DNA of 64,000 nt from NCBI RefSeq assembly GCF_024343675.1, contig NZ_RJUD01000002.1, positions 1-64,000 on the forward strand. The letters run 5' to 3'. Numbering within the stretch: the first letter of the stretch is position 1; each line of letters begins with the position of its first letter. A model generated the notes under the pieces. That model did not search any database. It was not told where the DNA came from and saw nothing but the letters and a program-made list of their open reading frames with translations. A program made the position numbers and the translations under genes. The stretch is from Lacihabitans sp. CS3-21 (GTDB taxonomy: Bacteria > Bacteroidota > Bacteroidia > Cytophagales > Spirosomataceae). Shown here one piece after another: positions 26,507 through 34,820 of this stretch.

Positions 26507-27337
26507 TTAAAAATTAGGTATTTTTTCTAGAGAATAACCTTTCGGAATATTAAAAGGAAAACGAATATTTCGGTCTAAAAAGTCAAATTTGGAATGCTCA
26601 AATTCTATTTTTGCCTCGTTTTTGCCTGAAATCAACAAAGAAATAATAGTTGGGACAAGTTTATTGTCTTCATTGATAAAACTTTTGTAATCGATATTGA
26701 GCTTGGTATTTGTTTTTTTGTCTGTGGCATTTATATAAAACAACTTACTTTTTTCTAGATCAAAACGGTTCTCAATCTCTACTTCGTTTCGTTTCTGAGA
26801 AATACTGTTAAACTCTGTAAGTTTTTTATAAATATCGATGCTGTCTATTTTTATGGGTAAATTTCCCACAAGAAGAGATTGTATCATATTAAAATCTAAG
26901 TCAAAGTCAAAATTATCGCTGAGCTCTTTAAAACTAACTTTATAATATTTTCGGTTGAGCCTATCCAATAGAAATATGCTGTCAGGATTGATACTGACTC
27001 TTGCCGCTTCAAGACCGATAGCTATCGAAATCCAGATAACACTGTCTTTCTTGACATGAATGGTAGCAGGAATATTTTGGTCTATTTTGGCTGTTTTTAT
27101 ACTTATTTTGGATTTGATTTTTAGTTTTTCAAAATCAATTTCTTTGGTTTCAAAAAACACTTTTTCCTCAACAGGTATTTCGGCCAACACCACACTGTCT
27201 TTTTTTACAATGACGGAGTCAGCTGTAGCCGTTACGGTTCCCAGTACAATACTATTTTTCTTCATCTTGTGGCTTCTACAAGATGAAACGACAACAATAA
27301 TAAAACCCGCAAAAAATAGTTTTTGGAGTATCTTCAT
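26507..27337 (-). CDS. DUF4292 lipoprotein
   Basis: A 276-residue precursor with a lipoprotein signal (FFAGFIIVVVSSCRS, Cys near residue 20). The mature protein is rich in beta strands (KIKSKISIKTAKIDQNIPATIHVKKDS is too long to quote whole) and belongs to DUF4292, found almost only in Bacteroidetes. Its strand pattern suggests a lipid-carrier-like fold related to LolA/LolB, which is inference. The gene is translationally close to the TPR gene (1-base gap) and 14 bases before the EnvC-like gene, so the three form an envelope operon. Confidence 0.87.
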   Translation of the reverse strand: MKILQKLFFAGFIIVVVSSCRSHKMKKNSIVLGTVTATADSVIVKKDSVVLAEIPVEEKVFFETKEIDFEKLKIKSKISIKTAKIDQNIPATIHVKKDSVIWISIAIGLEAARVSINPDSIFLLDRLNRKYYKVSFKELSDNFDFDLDFNMIQSLLVGNLPIKIDSIDIYKKLTEFNSISQKRNEVEIENRFDLEKSKLFYINATDKKTNTKLNIDYKSFINEDNKLVPTIISLLISGKNEAKIEFEHSKFDFLDRNIRFPFNIPKGYSLEKIPNF

Positions 27338-27338
27338 T

Positions 27339-29045
27339 TTATTCTATAATGGTTCTATCTTTTATTTTATTTTCAAGCTTTTTATTGGATTTGTTCAATT
27401 CTAGAGCTTTTTTCCAAGCCGCTACGGCATTGTCTATTTGCCCCAGCTTAAAAAGGATATCTCCTTTGTGTTCAAATATACTATCACTTCCGTCTTTATC
27501 TTTTGAAATTGCCAAATCTATAATTTCATTGGCTTTGGCCAAGTCCCCTTTTTGGTATAATACCCATGCATAAGTGTCAAAATTGGCCGACTGACCTGGG
27601 TGAAGTTTTACAAGTCGTTCGGACAAGGTCATAGCTTTCTCTATATTTTTTTTGTTGATGGCCAAAAGAAGGCTATAGTTATTTAATGCTTGTTCGTTAT
27701 TTGGGTTTTCAGCTAAAACAATTTCAAATAATTCGATTGACTTTTCAAGCTTGCCTCTCAAATGATAAATTTCAGCCATACTGGCATTTATGTGGTGTCT
27801 GAGTTCTTTGTTGTTGGTGTTTAATACTTGGGCTTCTTCAAAAGAAATTAGTGCGTCATCGTATGATTTTGTTTGCAATTGTGCAAATCCCAAATGGTAC
27901 CAAAAATAAGCGTGATTTGGATAGTATTCAGTGGCTTTTTCTGAATGTTTCACTAACTCATTGAATTTTCTCAGTTTAACGTCTAATTCAATTACGGCTA
28001 ACCATGCTTCAAATATTCCTTTATCGTATTTAATAGCATTAAGATAGGCGTCTCTACCTTCCAATAGTCGGTTAGATTTCACCAAAATGTCTGCTTTATA
28101 TACATAGGTTCTGGCTTCGTCGGGATGTTGGGCTATAATTTGATCGCAAAAACTCAATGCATCGTTTAAGTCATCCGGCTGGCTTCCACTTTTCAAAGTA
28201 CTAAAAAACGAGCCTAAGGCATTGGCTTTTAGTGCATAAGGCAAGGATGATTGAGCCAAAATGCTTTTTAGGACATCCTTGGTGCCTTGTTTGTTGTTTT
28301 GCTTGGCGTAGGTTTCTGATAATAAGCCATAAGCCTCCATAAAACTGGGATTTTCATCAATGGCATTTTTTAGCATTTGAGCGGCTTCTGTAAACCTATT
28401 GTTGGAAATCAATATGGTTGATTGTTGCAAAACATATTGTGGGTCCGACTTTACCATCTTCTTTCCTTCTTTCAATGCCGCATCTACTTTGTTTTGTTTG
28501 AGAAAAATAGCTTGTTTGGCTTGAGTTATTTGTTCGCTTGCTCCCATTGATGTTTCCATATCCTCAAGCGTTTTTATGGCATCGGATTCTTTGCCTTCAA
28601 TCAAATAAATATCCACAAGGTTCAAATAACCTTCTACATAGTTTGGCTTGATTTTAAGGGCTTTTTTGGTAGTCAAAGCTGCGTCTTTGTATTGCGAACT
28701 CTTAAATTGGATATTGCCCAGATGTTGCAAATAGAAAAAATTATCTTTTTCTAAATCCGAGGCTTTTTTAGCCGATATCAACGCGGATTCCAAGAGGTTA
28801 AGGGCGAGTTCGGTTTTGGAAAGCATAAAAAGTGAGCTTCCGGATTCTCCAAATACTTTAATGTTTTTTTTGAATTCTTCTTGGGCTTTTAAATAATCTT
28901 CAATTAAATAAAACTTCATACCTTCGGTAAAAGATTGCTCAGCTTTTAACTCTTTGGCTTCGATTTTCTGGTCTTGGGTTTCATCTACAGCAGATTGACC
29001 AAAGGCTATCGAGGATATAAATAGAAATATGATTAAAATTCGCAT
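27339..29045 (-). CDS. exported TPR protein of the envelope operon
   Basis: A 568-residue protein with a signal peptide (MRILIIFLFISSIAFGQ) and TPR units through nearly its whole length, such as YYPNHAYFWYHLGFAQLQTKSYDDALISF and NEQALNNYSLLLAINKKNIEKA. It is expected in the periplasm, probably as a scaffold. It is the first gene of the TPR-DUF4292-EnvC-panB-comEC-DUF2911 run, all on the minus strand with gaps of 1-14 bases. Its conserved placement suggests a part in cell-wall remodelling or lipoprotein traffic; this is inference from neighbours. Confidence 0.88.
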   Translation of the reverse strand: MRILIIFLFISSIAFGQSAVDETQDQKIEAKELKAEQSFTEGMKFYLIEDYLKAQEEFKKNIKVFGESGSSLFMLSKTELALNLLESALISAKKASDLEKDNFFYLQHLGNIQFKSSQYKDAALTTKKALKIKPNYVEGYLNLVDIYLIEGKESDAIKTLEDMETSMGASEQITQAKQAIFLKQNKVDAALKEGKKMVKSDPQYVLQQSTILISNNRFTEAAQMLKNAIDENPSFMEAYGLLSETYAKQNNKQGTKDVLKSILAQSSLPYALKANALGSFFSTLKSGSQPDDLNDALSFCDQIIAQHPDEARTYVYKADILVKSNRLLEGRDAYLNAIKYDKGIFEAWLAVIELDVKLRKFNELVKHSEKATEYYPNHAYFWYHLGFAQLQTKSYDDALISFEEAQVLNTNNKELRHHINASMAEIYHLRGKLEKSIELFEIVLAENPNNEQALNNYSLLLAINKKNIEKAMTLSERLVKLHPGQSANFDTYAWVLYQKGDLAKANEIIDLAISKDKDGSDSIFEHKGDILFKLGQIDNAVAAWKKALELNKSNKKLENKIKDRTIIE

Positions 29046-29209
29046 GGGACAGTTATTTTACCGAAGGTTGCCACTTTTTATAAAATTTTGATAAGTTTAA
29101 AACTTTAAATTATTTTTGATTGATTTTTTAAACCCCTTCAAAACGTAAATTTCAGTATTTTGTTACAAAAAATCAATTTTTGAACCCTTTATAATATATC
29201 ACAAAGCTT

Positions 29210-31216
29210 ATGGCCAAGCAAAACCCTAAACATAAGACAGAAAAAATAGCTATTGAAAGCCCAATAATTGAGAAGGAATATAACAAGTGGGTAGTTTTAG
29301 GTAGCCTAACTGCCTTGATTTTTGTAGCTTATGGCATGGTTTGGCAAAACGGCTTTGTTTGGGATGATGACCCGTATATTGTTCTTAATGAGGCTGTTAA
29401 AAATTTTAACCTAGGTTCGTTGTTGAAGGATTTTCATGTGGGTAACTACCATCCGCTCACTATGCTCAGTTTAGCCTTAGAATATTTGATTGTCGGAGAT
29501 AAGCCATGGTTGTTCCATTTCAACAATCTGCTATTACATATTTTCAATAGTTATCTTTTATATGTTTTGGTTAAAAAGCTACAAATAAAAACAACCATAG
29601 CTTTGCTTTTGGCATTTTTCTTCGCCGTGCACCCCATGCACGTGGAGTCGGTAGCTTGGGCGGCAGAACGCAAAGATGTTCTTTATACGTTCTTCTTATT
29701 TCTCTCTTTTGTTTATTATTTAAACTTCAGAAAGTCAGGTAGTAAAATTCAGTATATGGTTTCTTTAGTACTATTTCTGGCGAGTTGTCTTTCTAAAGGT
29801 ATGGCGGTGGTGTTGCCAGCTTTATTAATAGTTACAGACTGGTGGATGTTGGGTAAAAAGTTTTCTTTAAAAAGTCTTACGGATAAAATTCCATATTTTG
29901 CCATTACTTTGGTGTTTGCTTACATAGCCACTACTGCTCAAAAAGACGCAGGAGCAGATGCTTCGACTGTAATAAATGCTGCTTTTACGGGCTCGGAAAG
30001 ATTTAGGATTGTATGTTATTCGTTTTTGTTTTACTGGTTCAAAACCATTCTTCCTATCAATTTATTGCCATTTTATCCATATCCTACCAAGATAGGAGGG
30101 AGTATTCCTGCAATTTATAATTATGCTGTGTTTGGTCTTTTTATTTTTTTAGGGGTAATGTATTGGTTAGGTAGAAAAAATAACAAAGTGTGGTGGGCGA
30201 TTGCTTTTTTTGCCATTTCTATATCAACTGTTATTCAAATTTTACCTGTAGGTAGTGCCATTGTTGCAGACAGATATTACTACTTATCGTCTGTTGGTCC
30301 TTTGTTTTTAATTGCGTTTTGGTTGGGTAATCTCAAGTCAGATTTCGGGAGGATTATTTCCTTTGGATTGGTGTTGGTTTGGTCTGTATTGACTTTTTTC
30401 CAAACAGGTCATTGGAAAAATGGATATACACTTTTCAAACCAGCTGAAAAATTTTATCCAGAAGATGCCATGGTTTTAAGCAATATTGGCTGGTATCATT
30501 TGGGACAGAAAGAGTTTCCGATGGCAAAGGCTTACCTGACTAGAGCGGATAATAATGGTTTTAAAAACGGTGATGTTTGTAGAACCATTGGCTCTATGTT
30601 TATCGACGAAGGCGATTATAAAAATGCCCTTCTTTATTTAGAAAAAGCACAGCTATTTCTTCCGAAATCTCCAAGAACCGATTGGCTTACAGCGTTGGCC
30701 TACCTAAGGTCAAATGAATATGCAAAGGCAATTCCATTTGCTGAAAAAGCGATAAATGAAGACCCCAACAAGGTGGATTATTTGAATACCTATGCACAAG
30801 CTCTAATGAACCTAAAACGGTTTGAGGAGTCCAATAAAGTGTTTAATGATATCATTAGCAAAGATCCTGAAAATTGGGATGCATACCTTAATATTTCTTA
30901 CTCTTTCAAATTGAAAGGAGACACGCAGACAGAGTTGAAATTATTGGCAGACTTGATTAATAAAAAGCCCAGTTATTTGCCCGCTTATAGAAATATTGGG
31001 GTTACATTCAGTGATTTAGGAATGCACGAGCAGGCCGTTCAGTATTGGCAAAGAGCTACTGTTTATGACTCCACGGGAGATTATGACTACAATATAGGTA
31101 TAAATTTCGCAAACAGAGGCCAAGTAAATGTAGCCAAAGATTGGTATATAAAAGCAGCAAAAAAAGGCAAACCTGAGGCTATTGGGATATTAAAAGCTAA
31201 TGGTGTGCAGTATTGA
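29210..31216 (+). CDS. TMTC-like multi-pass membrane protein with C-terminal TPR domain
   Basis: A 668-residue protein. About ten transmembrane helices lie between residues 25 and 405, followed by six or so TPR units (residues about 420-665). The luminal-type loop with WDDDPYIVLNE and NYHPLTMLSLALEY, and the helix segment AVHPMHVESVAWAAERKDVL, match the TMTC/DUF1736 family of GT-C-fold glycosyltransferases. In animals, members transfer O-mannose; bacterial ones are uncharacterised but may glycosylate exported proteins. The acidic pair in WDDDP fits a GT-C catalytic site. It is a single gene with no glycosylation genes nearby. The fold is likely, the reaction inferred. Confidence 0.85.
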   Translation: MAKQNPKHKTEKIAIESPIIEKEYNKWVVLGSLTALIFVAYGMVWQNGFVWDDDPYIVLNEAVKNFNLGSLLKDFHVGNYHPLTMLSLALEYLIVGDKPWLFHFNNLLLHIFNSYLLYVLVKKLQIKTTIALLLAFFFAVHPMHVESVAWAAERKDVLYTFFLFLSFVYYLNFRKSGSKIQYMVSLVLFLASCLSKGMAVVLPALLIVTDWWMLGKKFSLKSLTDKIPYFAITLVFAYIATTAQKDAGADASTVINAAFTGSERFRIVCYSFLFYWFKTILPINLLPFYPYPTKIGGSIPAIYNYAVFGLFIFLGVMYWLGRKNNKVWWAIAFFAISISTVIQILPVGSAIVADRYYYLSSVGPLFLIAFWLGNLKSDFGRIISFGLVLVWSVLTFFQTGHWKNGYTLFKPAEKFYPEDAMVLSNIGWYHLGQKEFPMAKAYLTRADNNGFKNGDVCRTIGSMFIDEGDYKNALLYLEKAQLFLPKSPRTDWLTALAYLRSNEYAKAIPFAEKAINEDPNKVDYLNTYAQALMNLKRFEESNKVFNDIISKDPENWDAYLNISYSFKLKGDTQTELKLLADLINKKPSYLPAYRNIGVTFSDLGMHEQAVQYWQRATVYDSTGDYDYNIGINFANRGQVNVAKDWYIKAAKKGKPEAIGILKANGVQY

Positions 31217-31280
31217 GATGTTTTAGTGGAGTCTTTAGAAATTGGAATGAGATTTTATTAATTAAAAATTAAAATTTTGA

Positions 31281-31390
31281 ATGTAAAAGTTTTTGGATAG
31301 TGAAAAAAGTTATTAGTCACATTAGCTAAGATTTTAGCCTGTTGAAATTCAGATTTTTAAATTCAAAATTTTACATTTAAACTTTTACAT
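31281..31390. repeat. partial inverted repeat between convergent genes
   Basis: ATGTAAAAGTTT (31281-31292) and AAACTTTTACAT (31379-31390) are exact reverse complements. Adjoining TTTTGAA/TTCAAAA blocks are also complementary but in rearranged order. The repeat lies between the stop of the TMTC-like gene and that of the convergent TPR gene. It may fold as a weak stem or be chance in AT-rich sequence. Confidence 0.35.
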
Positions 31391-31396
31391 ACCTTC

Positions 31397-32233
31397 CTAC
31401 CTGAAACTCCCACCTTTCTCAACTTCGTCAAGTAAATGATTATAAATCTTATATCTTTTTTCTTGAATTTTCGCAATGGCTATGAGTTCGGCTTTTTTGA
31501 ATCCACCTTGATAATATCGTTGAAACCACGGAAGTACTGAAATAGCCGCATCCAGCGGATTGTTAATGATGGCTGATCTTACGCCCAAAGCGAACAAACC
31601 TGCAGACAAAATAAAAGAGTTTAGGCCATTTTTTATGTCTCCAACATACAGTTGACCCAGCCCTGGCATGATCATGCTCATTATTTTTGCTTTCTTAGGG
31701 CTAATTTTACTCACTTTAGTGTTTTGGTCGAAAAGTGCATTGATAGCTAAAGTATCCGAAGTCAATTTTTTGAAAATTTGCTCAGATAGATCATATTCTT
31801 CTTTGGCAAATCTTAAAATGGCTTCACTGAAATTTTTGTCATATTCAAGGCTATCAGGAAGGTCAGAGCCTAGATTGAGTAGTTCAATTTCCGCATAGTC
31901 GTATTCTTGCAAAATGAGAAAACAGGATATTTTTTTTAGAATATAGGTGTCTTTTAGCAATGAGTCTTCTGTACTAAAATACGCTAAATCATAATAGTCA
32001 GCAGATTCTTGATATTTTTCAAGGTTAAATAAGCAATCAGCAATTTTTGGGTAAATCTGATTTGAATACAAAGATGTACTATCAAAATACACCACCCTTT
32101 TATAGGCTTCTACAGCATTTTGATAGCTTTTTTGTATATAAAGTTGGTTGGCAAAGTCAAAGGTCTGCTCTAGGCTCTGTCCAAAACTTGCTAACGAATT
32201 AGTAATAAGTATTAAAAAGAGCACTCGCTTCAT
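31397..32233 (-). CDS. exported TPR protein with C-terminal TM2-like membrane domain (copy 2)
   Basis: A 278-residue protein: a signal peptide (MKRVLFLILITNSLASFGQ), TPR-like helices (YQNAVEAYKRVVYFDS, YQESADYYDLAYF) to residue 170, then a hydrophobic domain opening with SMIMPGLGQLYVGDIKNGLNSF. The PGLGQxYxGxxxxG pattern is that of TM2/DUF5683-type domains. It has the same architecture as the gene just upstream, which it overlaps by 35 bases (32199-32233), and it is the last gene of the YidD operon. Function unknown; see the finding on this operon. Confidence 0.78.
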   Translation of the reverse strand: MKRVLFLILITNSLASFGQSLEQTFDFANQLYIQKSYQNAVEAYKRVVYFDSTSLYSNQIYPKIADCLFNLEKYQESADYYDLAYFSTEDSLLKDTYILKKISCFLILQEYDYAEIELLNLGSDLPDSLEYDKNFSEAILRFAKEEYDLSEQIFKKLTSDTLAINALFDQNTKVSKISPKKAKIMSMIMPGLGQLYVGDIKNGLNSFILSAGLFALGVRSAIINNPLDAAISVLPWFQRYYQGGFKKAELIAIAKIQEKRYKIYNHLLDEVEKGGSFR

Positions 32234-33011
32234 GCTGTAATGCGTTTATTTTTTTTCTATTATAATCTTTGGTTGATTTTACAGATCCGTAAATATTGCC
32301 CAAATAAAATCCAAGTCCAATTCCACCGTATATCCATCCTCTGTGGTTGTTGGTGCCATATTTGTTGAAACTTCTGTAGGACTGGAATGCCATACCAGCG
32401 GTAAAAAAAAGAGAGACTATTCCATCCTTCCAATTATTGGAGTAAGCTTTGCCCGTGCCAGGAACTATAGCCGACATTATGGCTGCCAATCCTGGGCTTT
32501 TTTTGTGAACTTCTTTTTCAAGAATGGATCTGTATCCAATTCCAAGTTCGTTTTCTTGATTTAATATCTGGGAAATATTGGCTCGGGCAGATTTAAAATC
32601 ACTATTGAAAATATCAGAGGTAACATTCAACAATACCTTGTCGTCTAAAGAAAAACTCTCATTTTTATTCCAAAAATCTTTGGCTTGTTGCCAAGACTGA
32701 TTCTGCATTTGCAGTTTTGAAAATTCTAAAGCTGGAGAAAAAGGCACTTTCGTCCTATCTGCATAAAGGACATTCAGTTTTTCTATTCCTAATGTAGTTT
32801 GATTTGAAAGTCTATAGGCTTTTAATAGATTGGTTTTCAGTGTGTCGTTGTTTGGAGAAAGATAAACCAAACGTTCATACTCCTTACTTGCAAGCTCAAA
32901 TTGGCCAGATTTTAACAGGTAATCTCCATACTTTTTAGATTTTTCAAAAGTAAAAATATCTTGGCCCGCTAATGTAAAACTTATAGAAAATAACAATAAT
33001 AATAATCTCAT
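32199..33011 (-). CDS. exported TPR protein with C-terminal TM2-like membrane domain (copy 1)
   Basis: A 270-residue protein with a signal peptide (about 1-15), TPR-type helices (FELASKEYERLVYLSPNNDTLK) and then a hydrophobic domain beginning SAIVPGTGKAYSNNWKDGIVSL with further glycine-rich helices (GWIYGGIGLGFYLGNIYG). The layout mirrors that of the downstream gene, but sequence identity is low, so the two are distant paralogues or convergent partners. It starts 5 bases after the yidD stop and its 3' end overlaps the next gene. No characterised homologue is recognised. Confidence 0.78.
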   Translation of the reverse strand: MRLLLLLFSISFTLAGQDIFTFEKSKKYGDYLLKSGQFELASKEYERLVYLSPNNDTLKTNLLKAYRLSNQTTLGIEKLNVLYADRTKVPFSPALEFSKLQMQNQSWQQAKDFWNKNESFSLDDKVLLNVTSDIFNSDFKSARANISQILNQENELGIGYRSILEKEVHKKSPGLAAIMSAIVPGTGKAYSNNWKDGIVSLFFTAGMAFQSYRSFNKYGTNNHRGWIYGGIGLGFYLGNIYGSVKSTKDYNRKKINALQHEASALFNTYY

Positions 33012-33016
33012 TTGTT

Positions 33017-33445
33017 TTATTTGATATTTGAAACCACAGATACAGCTGGTGTGATTCTCGGGTCATCCTTGAGAAGCATAGTGGTTTTGTCGAATTCATA
33101 ATTGTGGGGAGAAAGGCCGTTGCATCGCGTTAAGCGATCCATGGTCATGACTCCACCTTTTATCATGCCGTATTTTTTTACCGCTAAAATGCCGTATTCT
33201 GAACAAGAAGGACTAAAAGTGCAAACGGTCAAATCTTGTGAAGAGAAGAAGGTTTTATAAAACAAAAACAGGCCTGAAAAAACTACTTGAACTTCATTTT
33301 TGTTATTTTTGGCCTCTACGTACTCTTTTTTTATGTTTCCATTTGGCAAAACATTCCTATACACACTTACCTGAGCTTGAGCATCATTTTTTAGAAGCAG
33401 CAGACCTAGAAATAGGAACTTTATAACGATATATTTCATCTTCAT
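33017..33445 (-). CDS. YidD-family protein with an N-terminal signal peptide
   Basis: A 142-residue protein. Residues about 45-125 are YidD: LFLFYKTFFSSQDLTVC, FSPSCSEYGILAVKKYG, GGVMTMDRLTRCN. This family assists YidC in inserting inner-membrane proteins and is normally a short cytoplasmic-side amphipathic protein of 70-110 residues. Here a signal peptide (IVIKFLFLGLLLLKNDAQAQ) and about 20 extra residues precede it, so the YidD part should lie in the periplasm or outer leaflet. The first 62 bases overlap the LolA-like gene upstream, and the next gene follows after 5 bases. I give no symbol because it may not be the housekeeping yidD. Confidence 0.85.
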   Translation of the reverse strand: MKMKYIVIKFLFLGLLLLKNDAQAQVSVYRNVLPNGNIKKEYVEAKNNKNEVQVVFSGLFLFYKTFFSSQDLTVCTFSPSCSEYGILAVKKYGMIKGGVMTMDRLTRCNGLSPHNYEFDKTTMLLKDDPRITPAVSVVSNIK

Positions 33446-34130
33446 TATTTTGGTCTATAACCACGTTTTTATAAGTAGTTAATTGAATATTTTTTTCACC
33501 TTTTTCGCTTATGCTTACCATGGTTACCTCGGTAGGGAATTCCACGCCCTTCACATTAACGTATTTTTTGAAGTATTGTTGACTAACCACTTCTCCTTTA
33601 GTGCTATAAAACACCATTGCATCTAATCGTTTATTAATGGTCTGCATTCTGATATTTCCAAAAACTTTCTTGTATTGATCTTCGGAAGGAATCCATGTAG
33701 TGATAACCCCATTATTGGTTTTTTCGACCTTCCCGATTTTATAAATCGATTTTTCGTTGTTTTTGGGCTTCAAACCGTAGTCAGATAACTGGCCAGTCAA
33801 AGCCAAGTGGAACGCAGTAAATTCTGGAATAAGAAATGTGCGAGACGTACCAACTACCAAGTTTTTGTCATTGATGGAAAACATCGTGGTGTCTTGCACC
33901 ACCATGGTTTCTTTTTTAGGAAAAATGAGCTTGTAAACTATTTTTTTGTATAATTTATCATAGTAAATTTTGCCCATGGTGAGCCTGTATGTACCGTTCG
34001 AGAGTTTATCTTTAATAGAAACATCAGCTCGGAACCTATAAAATTGCTGACTAAATACTATACTAGGTAGTAAAAAAAGCAAAAACAAAACCGCCCTAAA
34101 ATTCAATTTTTTAGAAATTATGATGTACAA
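33384..34130 (-). CDS. exported LolA/DUF4292-like protein
   Basis: Up to 248 residues. A signal-peptide-like segment (AVLFLLFLLPSIVFSQQ) is followed by strands typical of lipoprotein-carrier folds (FRADVSIKDKLSNGTYRLTMGKIYYDK, KKIVYKLIFPKKETMVV). Only TTG codons are available as starts: 34130 or 34106. A TATTTTTG on the minus strand (34128-34135) looks like a -7 element and would place the transcript start inside the longer version, which favours 34106. It is the first gene of the YidD/TM2-TPR operon, with a 62-base overlap into the next. A LolA-like role in moving lipid or lipoprotein is inference. Confidence 0.7.
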   Translation of the reverse strand: MYIIISKKLNFRAVLFLLFLLPSIVFSQQFYRFRADVSIKDKLSNGTYRLTMGKIYYDKLYKKIVYKLIFPKKETMVVQDTTMFSINDKNLVVGTSRTFLIPEFTAFHLALTGQLSDYGLKPKNNEKSIYKIGKVEKTNNGVITTWIPSEDQYKKVFGNIRMQTINKRLDAMVFYSTKGEVVSQQYFKKYVNVKGVEFPTEVTMVSISEKGEKNIQLTTYKNVVIDQNNEDEIYRYKVPISRSAASKK

Positions 34131-34200
34131 AAATAGGCCAAGGATTTTAAGTTTGGGCTATTTGTAAAAAAAATAATAGGGTTTATTTTATAATACGGTA

Positions 34201-34647
34201 CTAGTATGCAGTAGATGACAAAGCGGTGATAAAAATAATAAGATATGACAAAGCCGTAATTCCGCCATAAACAACCACCGCTGTTATGCAGCCCTTGACA
34301 GTTTTATTAAGAGCGGCTTTGTCATTGTCGGTTATAAGATAAACGATTAAGATACCCCAAATACCCAAACAAAACCCCCACCAAAAAGCAGGAAACCCAG
34401 CTGGTTTCATAGGGTCATCACCACCAATGCTCGATTTGACCTCGTTGTTTATTCCCAAATCTTTTAATAACTGAGGCTGCTCTTTTATCACACTATCTAT
34501 GGTAAGAGCAGGATTGGCGTTTACTATTGCTTCCAGCGTATTGAGTTTTTTGAACTCTGCCGAAAAGTCTTCTTTTTGTAAAGGCTCTGACGCAATGGAA
34601 TTAAAATAGAAACAAATACTTGTTAAAAGAATGAGGATTCTTTTCAT
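34201..34647 (-). CDS. exported two-helix protein, PAFWWG family (copy 2)
   Basis: From the preferred ATG the protein has 148 residues: a signal peptide (MKRILILLTSICFYFNSIAS), a helical domain (FSAEFKKLNTLEAIVN) and then GFPAFWWGFCLGIWGILIVYLITDNDKAALNKTVKGC with a second membrane helix. It is a clear paralogue of the next gene upstream; both share the order signal peptide, short EF/LN-KLN helix, PAFWWG, first helix, VY-x2-TD-x-D, K-x3-GC, second helix. A longer frame from 34722 only adds unrelated residues. I do not recognise the family. Neighbouring genes on the same strand are the YidD operon (71 bases on). Confidence 0.75.
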   Translation of the reverse strand: MKRILILLTSICFYFNSIASEPLQKEDFSAEFKKLNTLEAIVNANPALTIDSVIKEQPQLLKDLGINNEVKSSIGGDDPMKPAGFPAFWWGFCLGIWGILIVYLITDNDKAALNKTVKGCITAVVVYGGITALSYLIIFITALSSTAY

Positions 34648-34774
34648 GAAATTTAAAATTATGGATGAAACTAAATTTTTTAAAAACCATGCAAAAGTCA
34701 TGCAGAAAATATTTTTAGTCAAATTAAATCAATTAAGTTGAGGTGAATTATTTATTAACTGTACGGGTTGGGCA

Positions 34775-34801
34775 TAAAAAAACCCACCGTTGGGTGGGTC
34801 T
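34775..34801 (-). terminator. terminator between the two PAFWWG genes
   Basis: Stem ACCCACC / GGGTGGGT, with a run of T on the minus strand, 20 bases after the stop of copy 1. It makes copy 1 a separate or attenuated transcript. Confidence 0.85.
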
Positions 34802-34820
34802 TTTTGTATATAGTTTTTTA

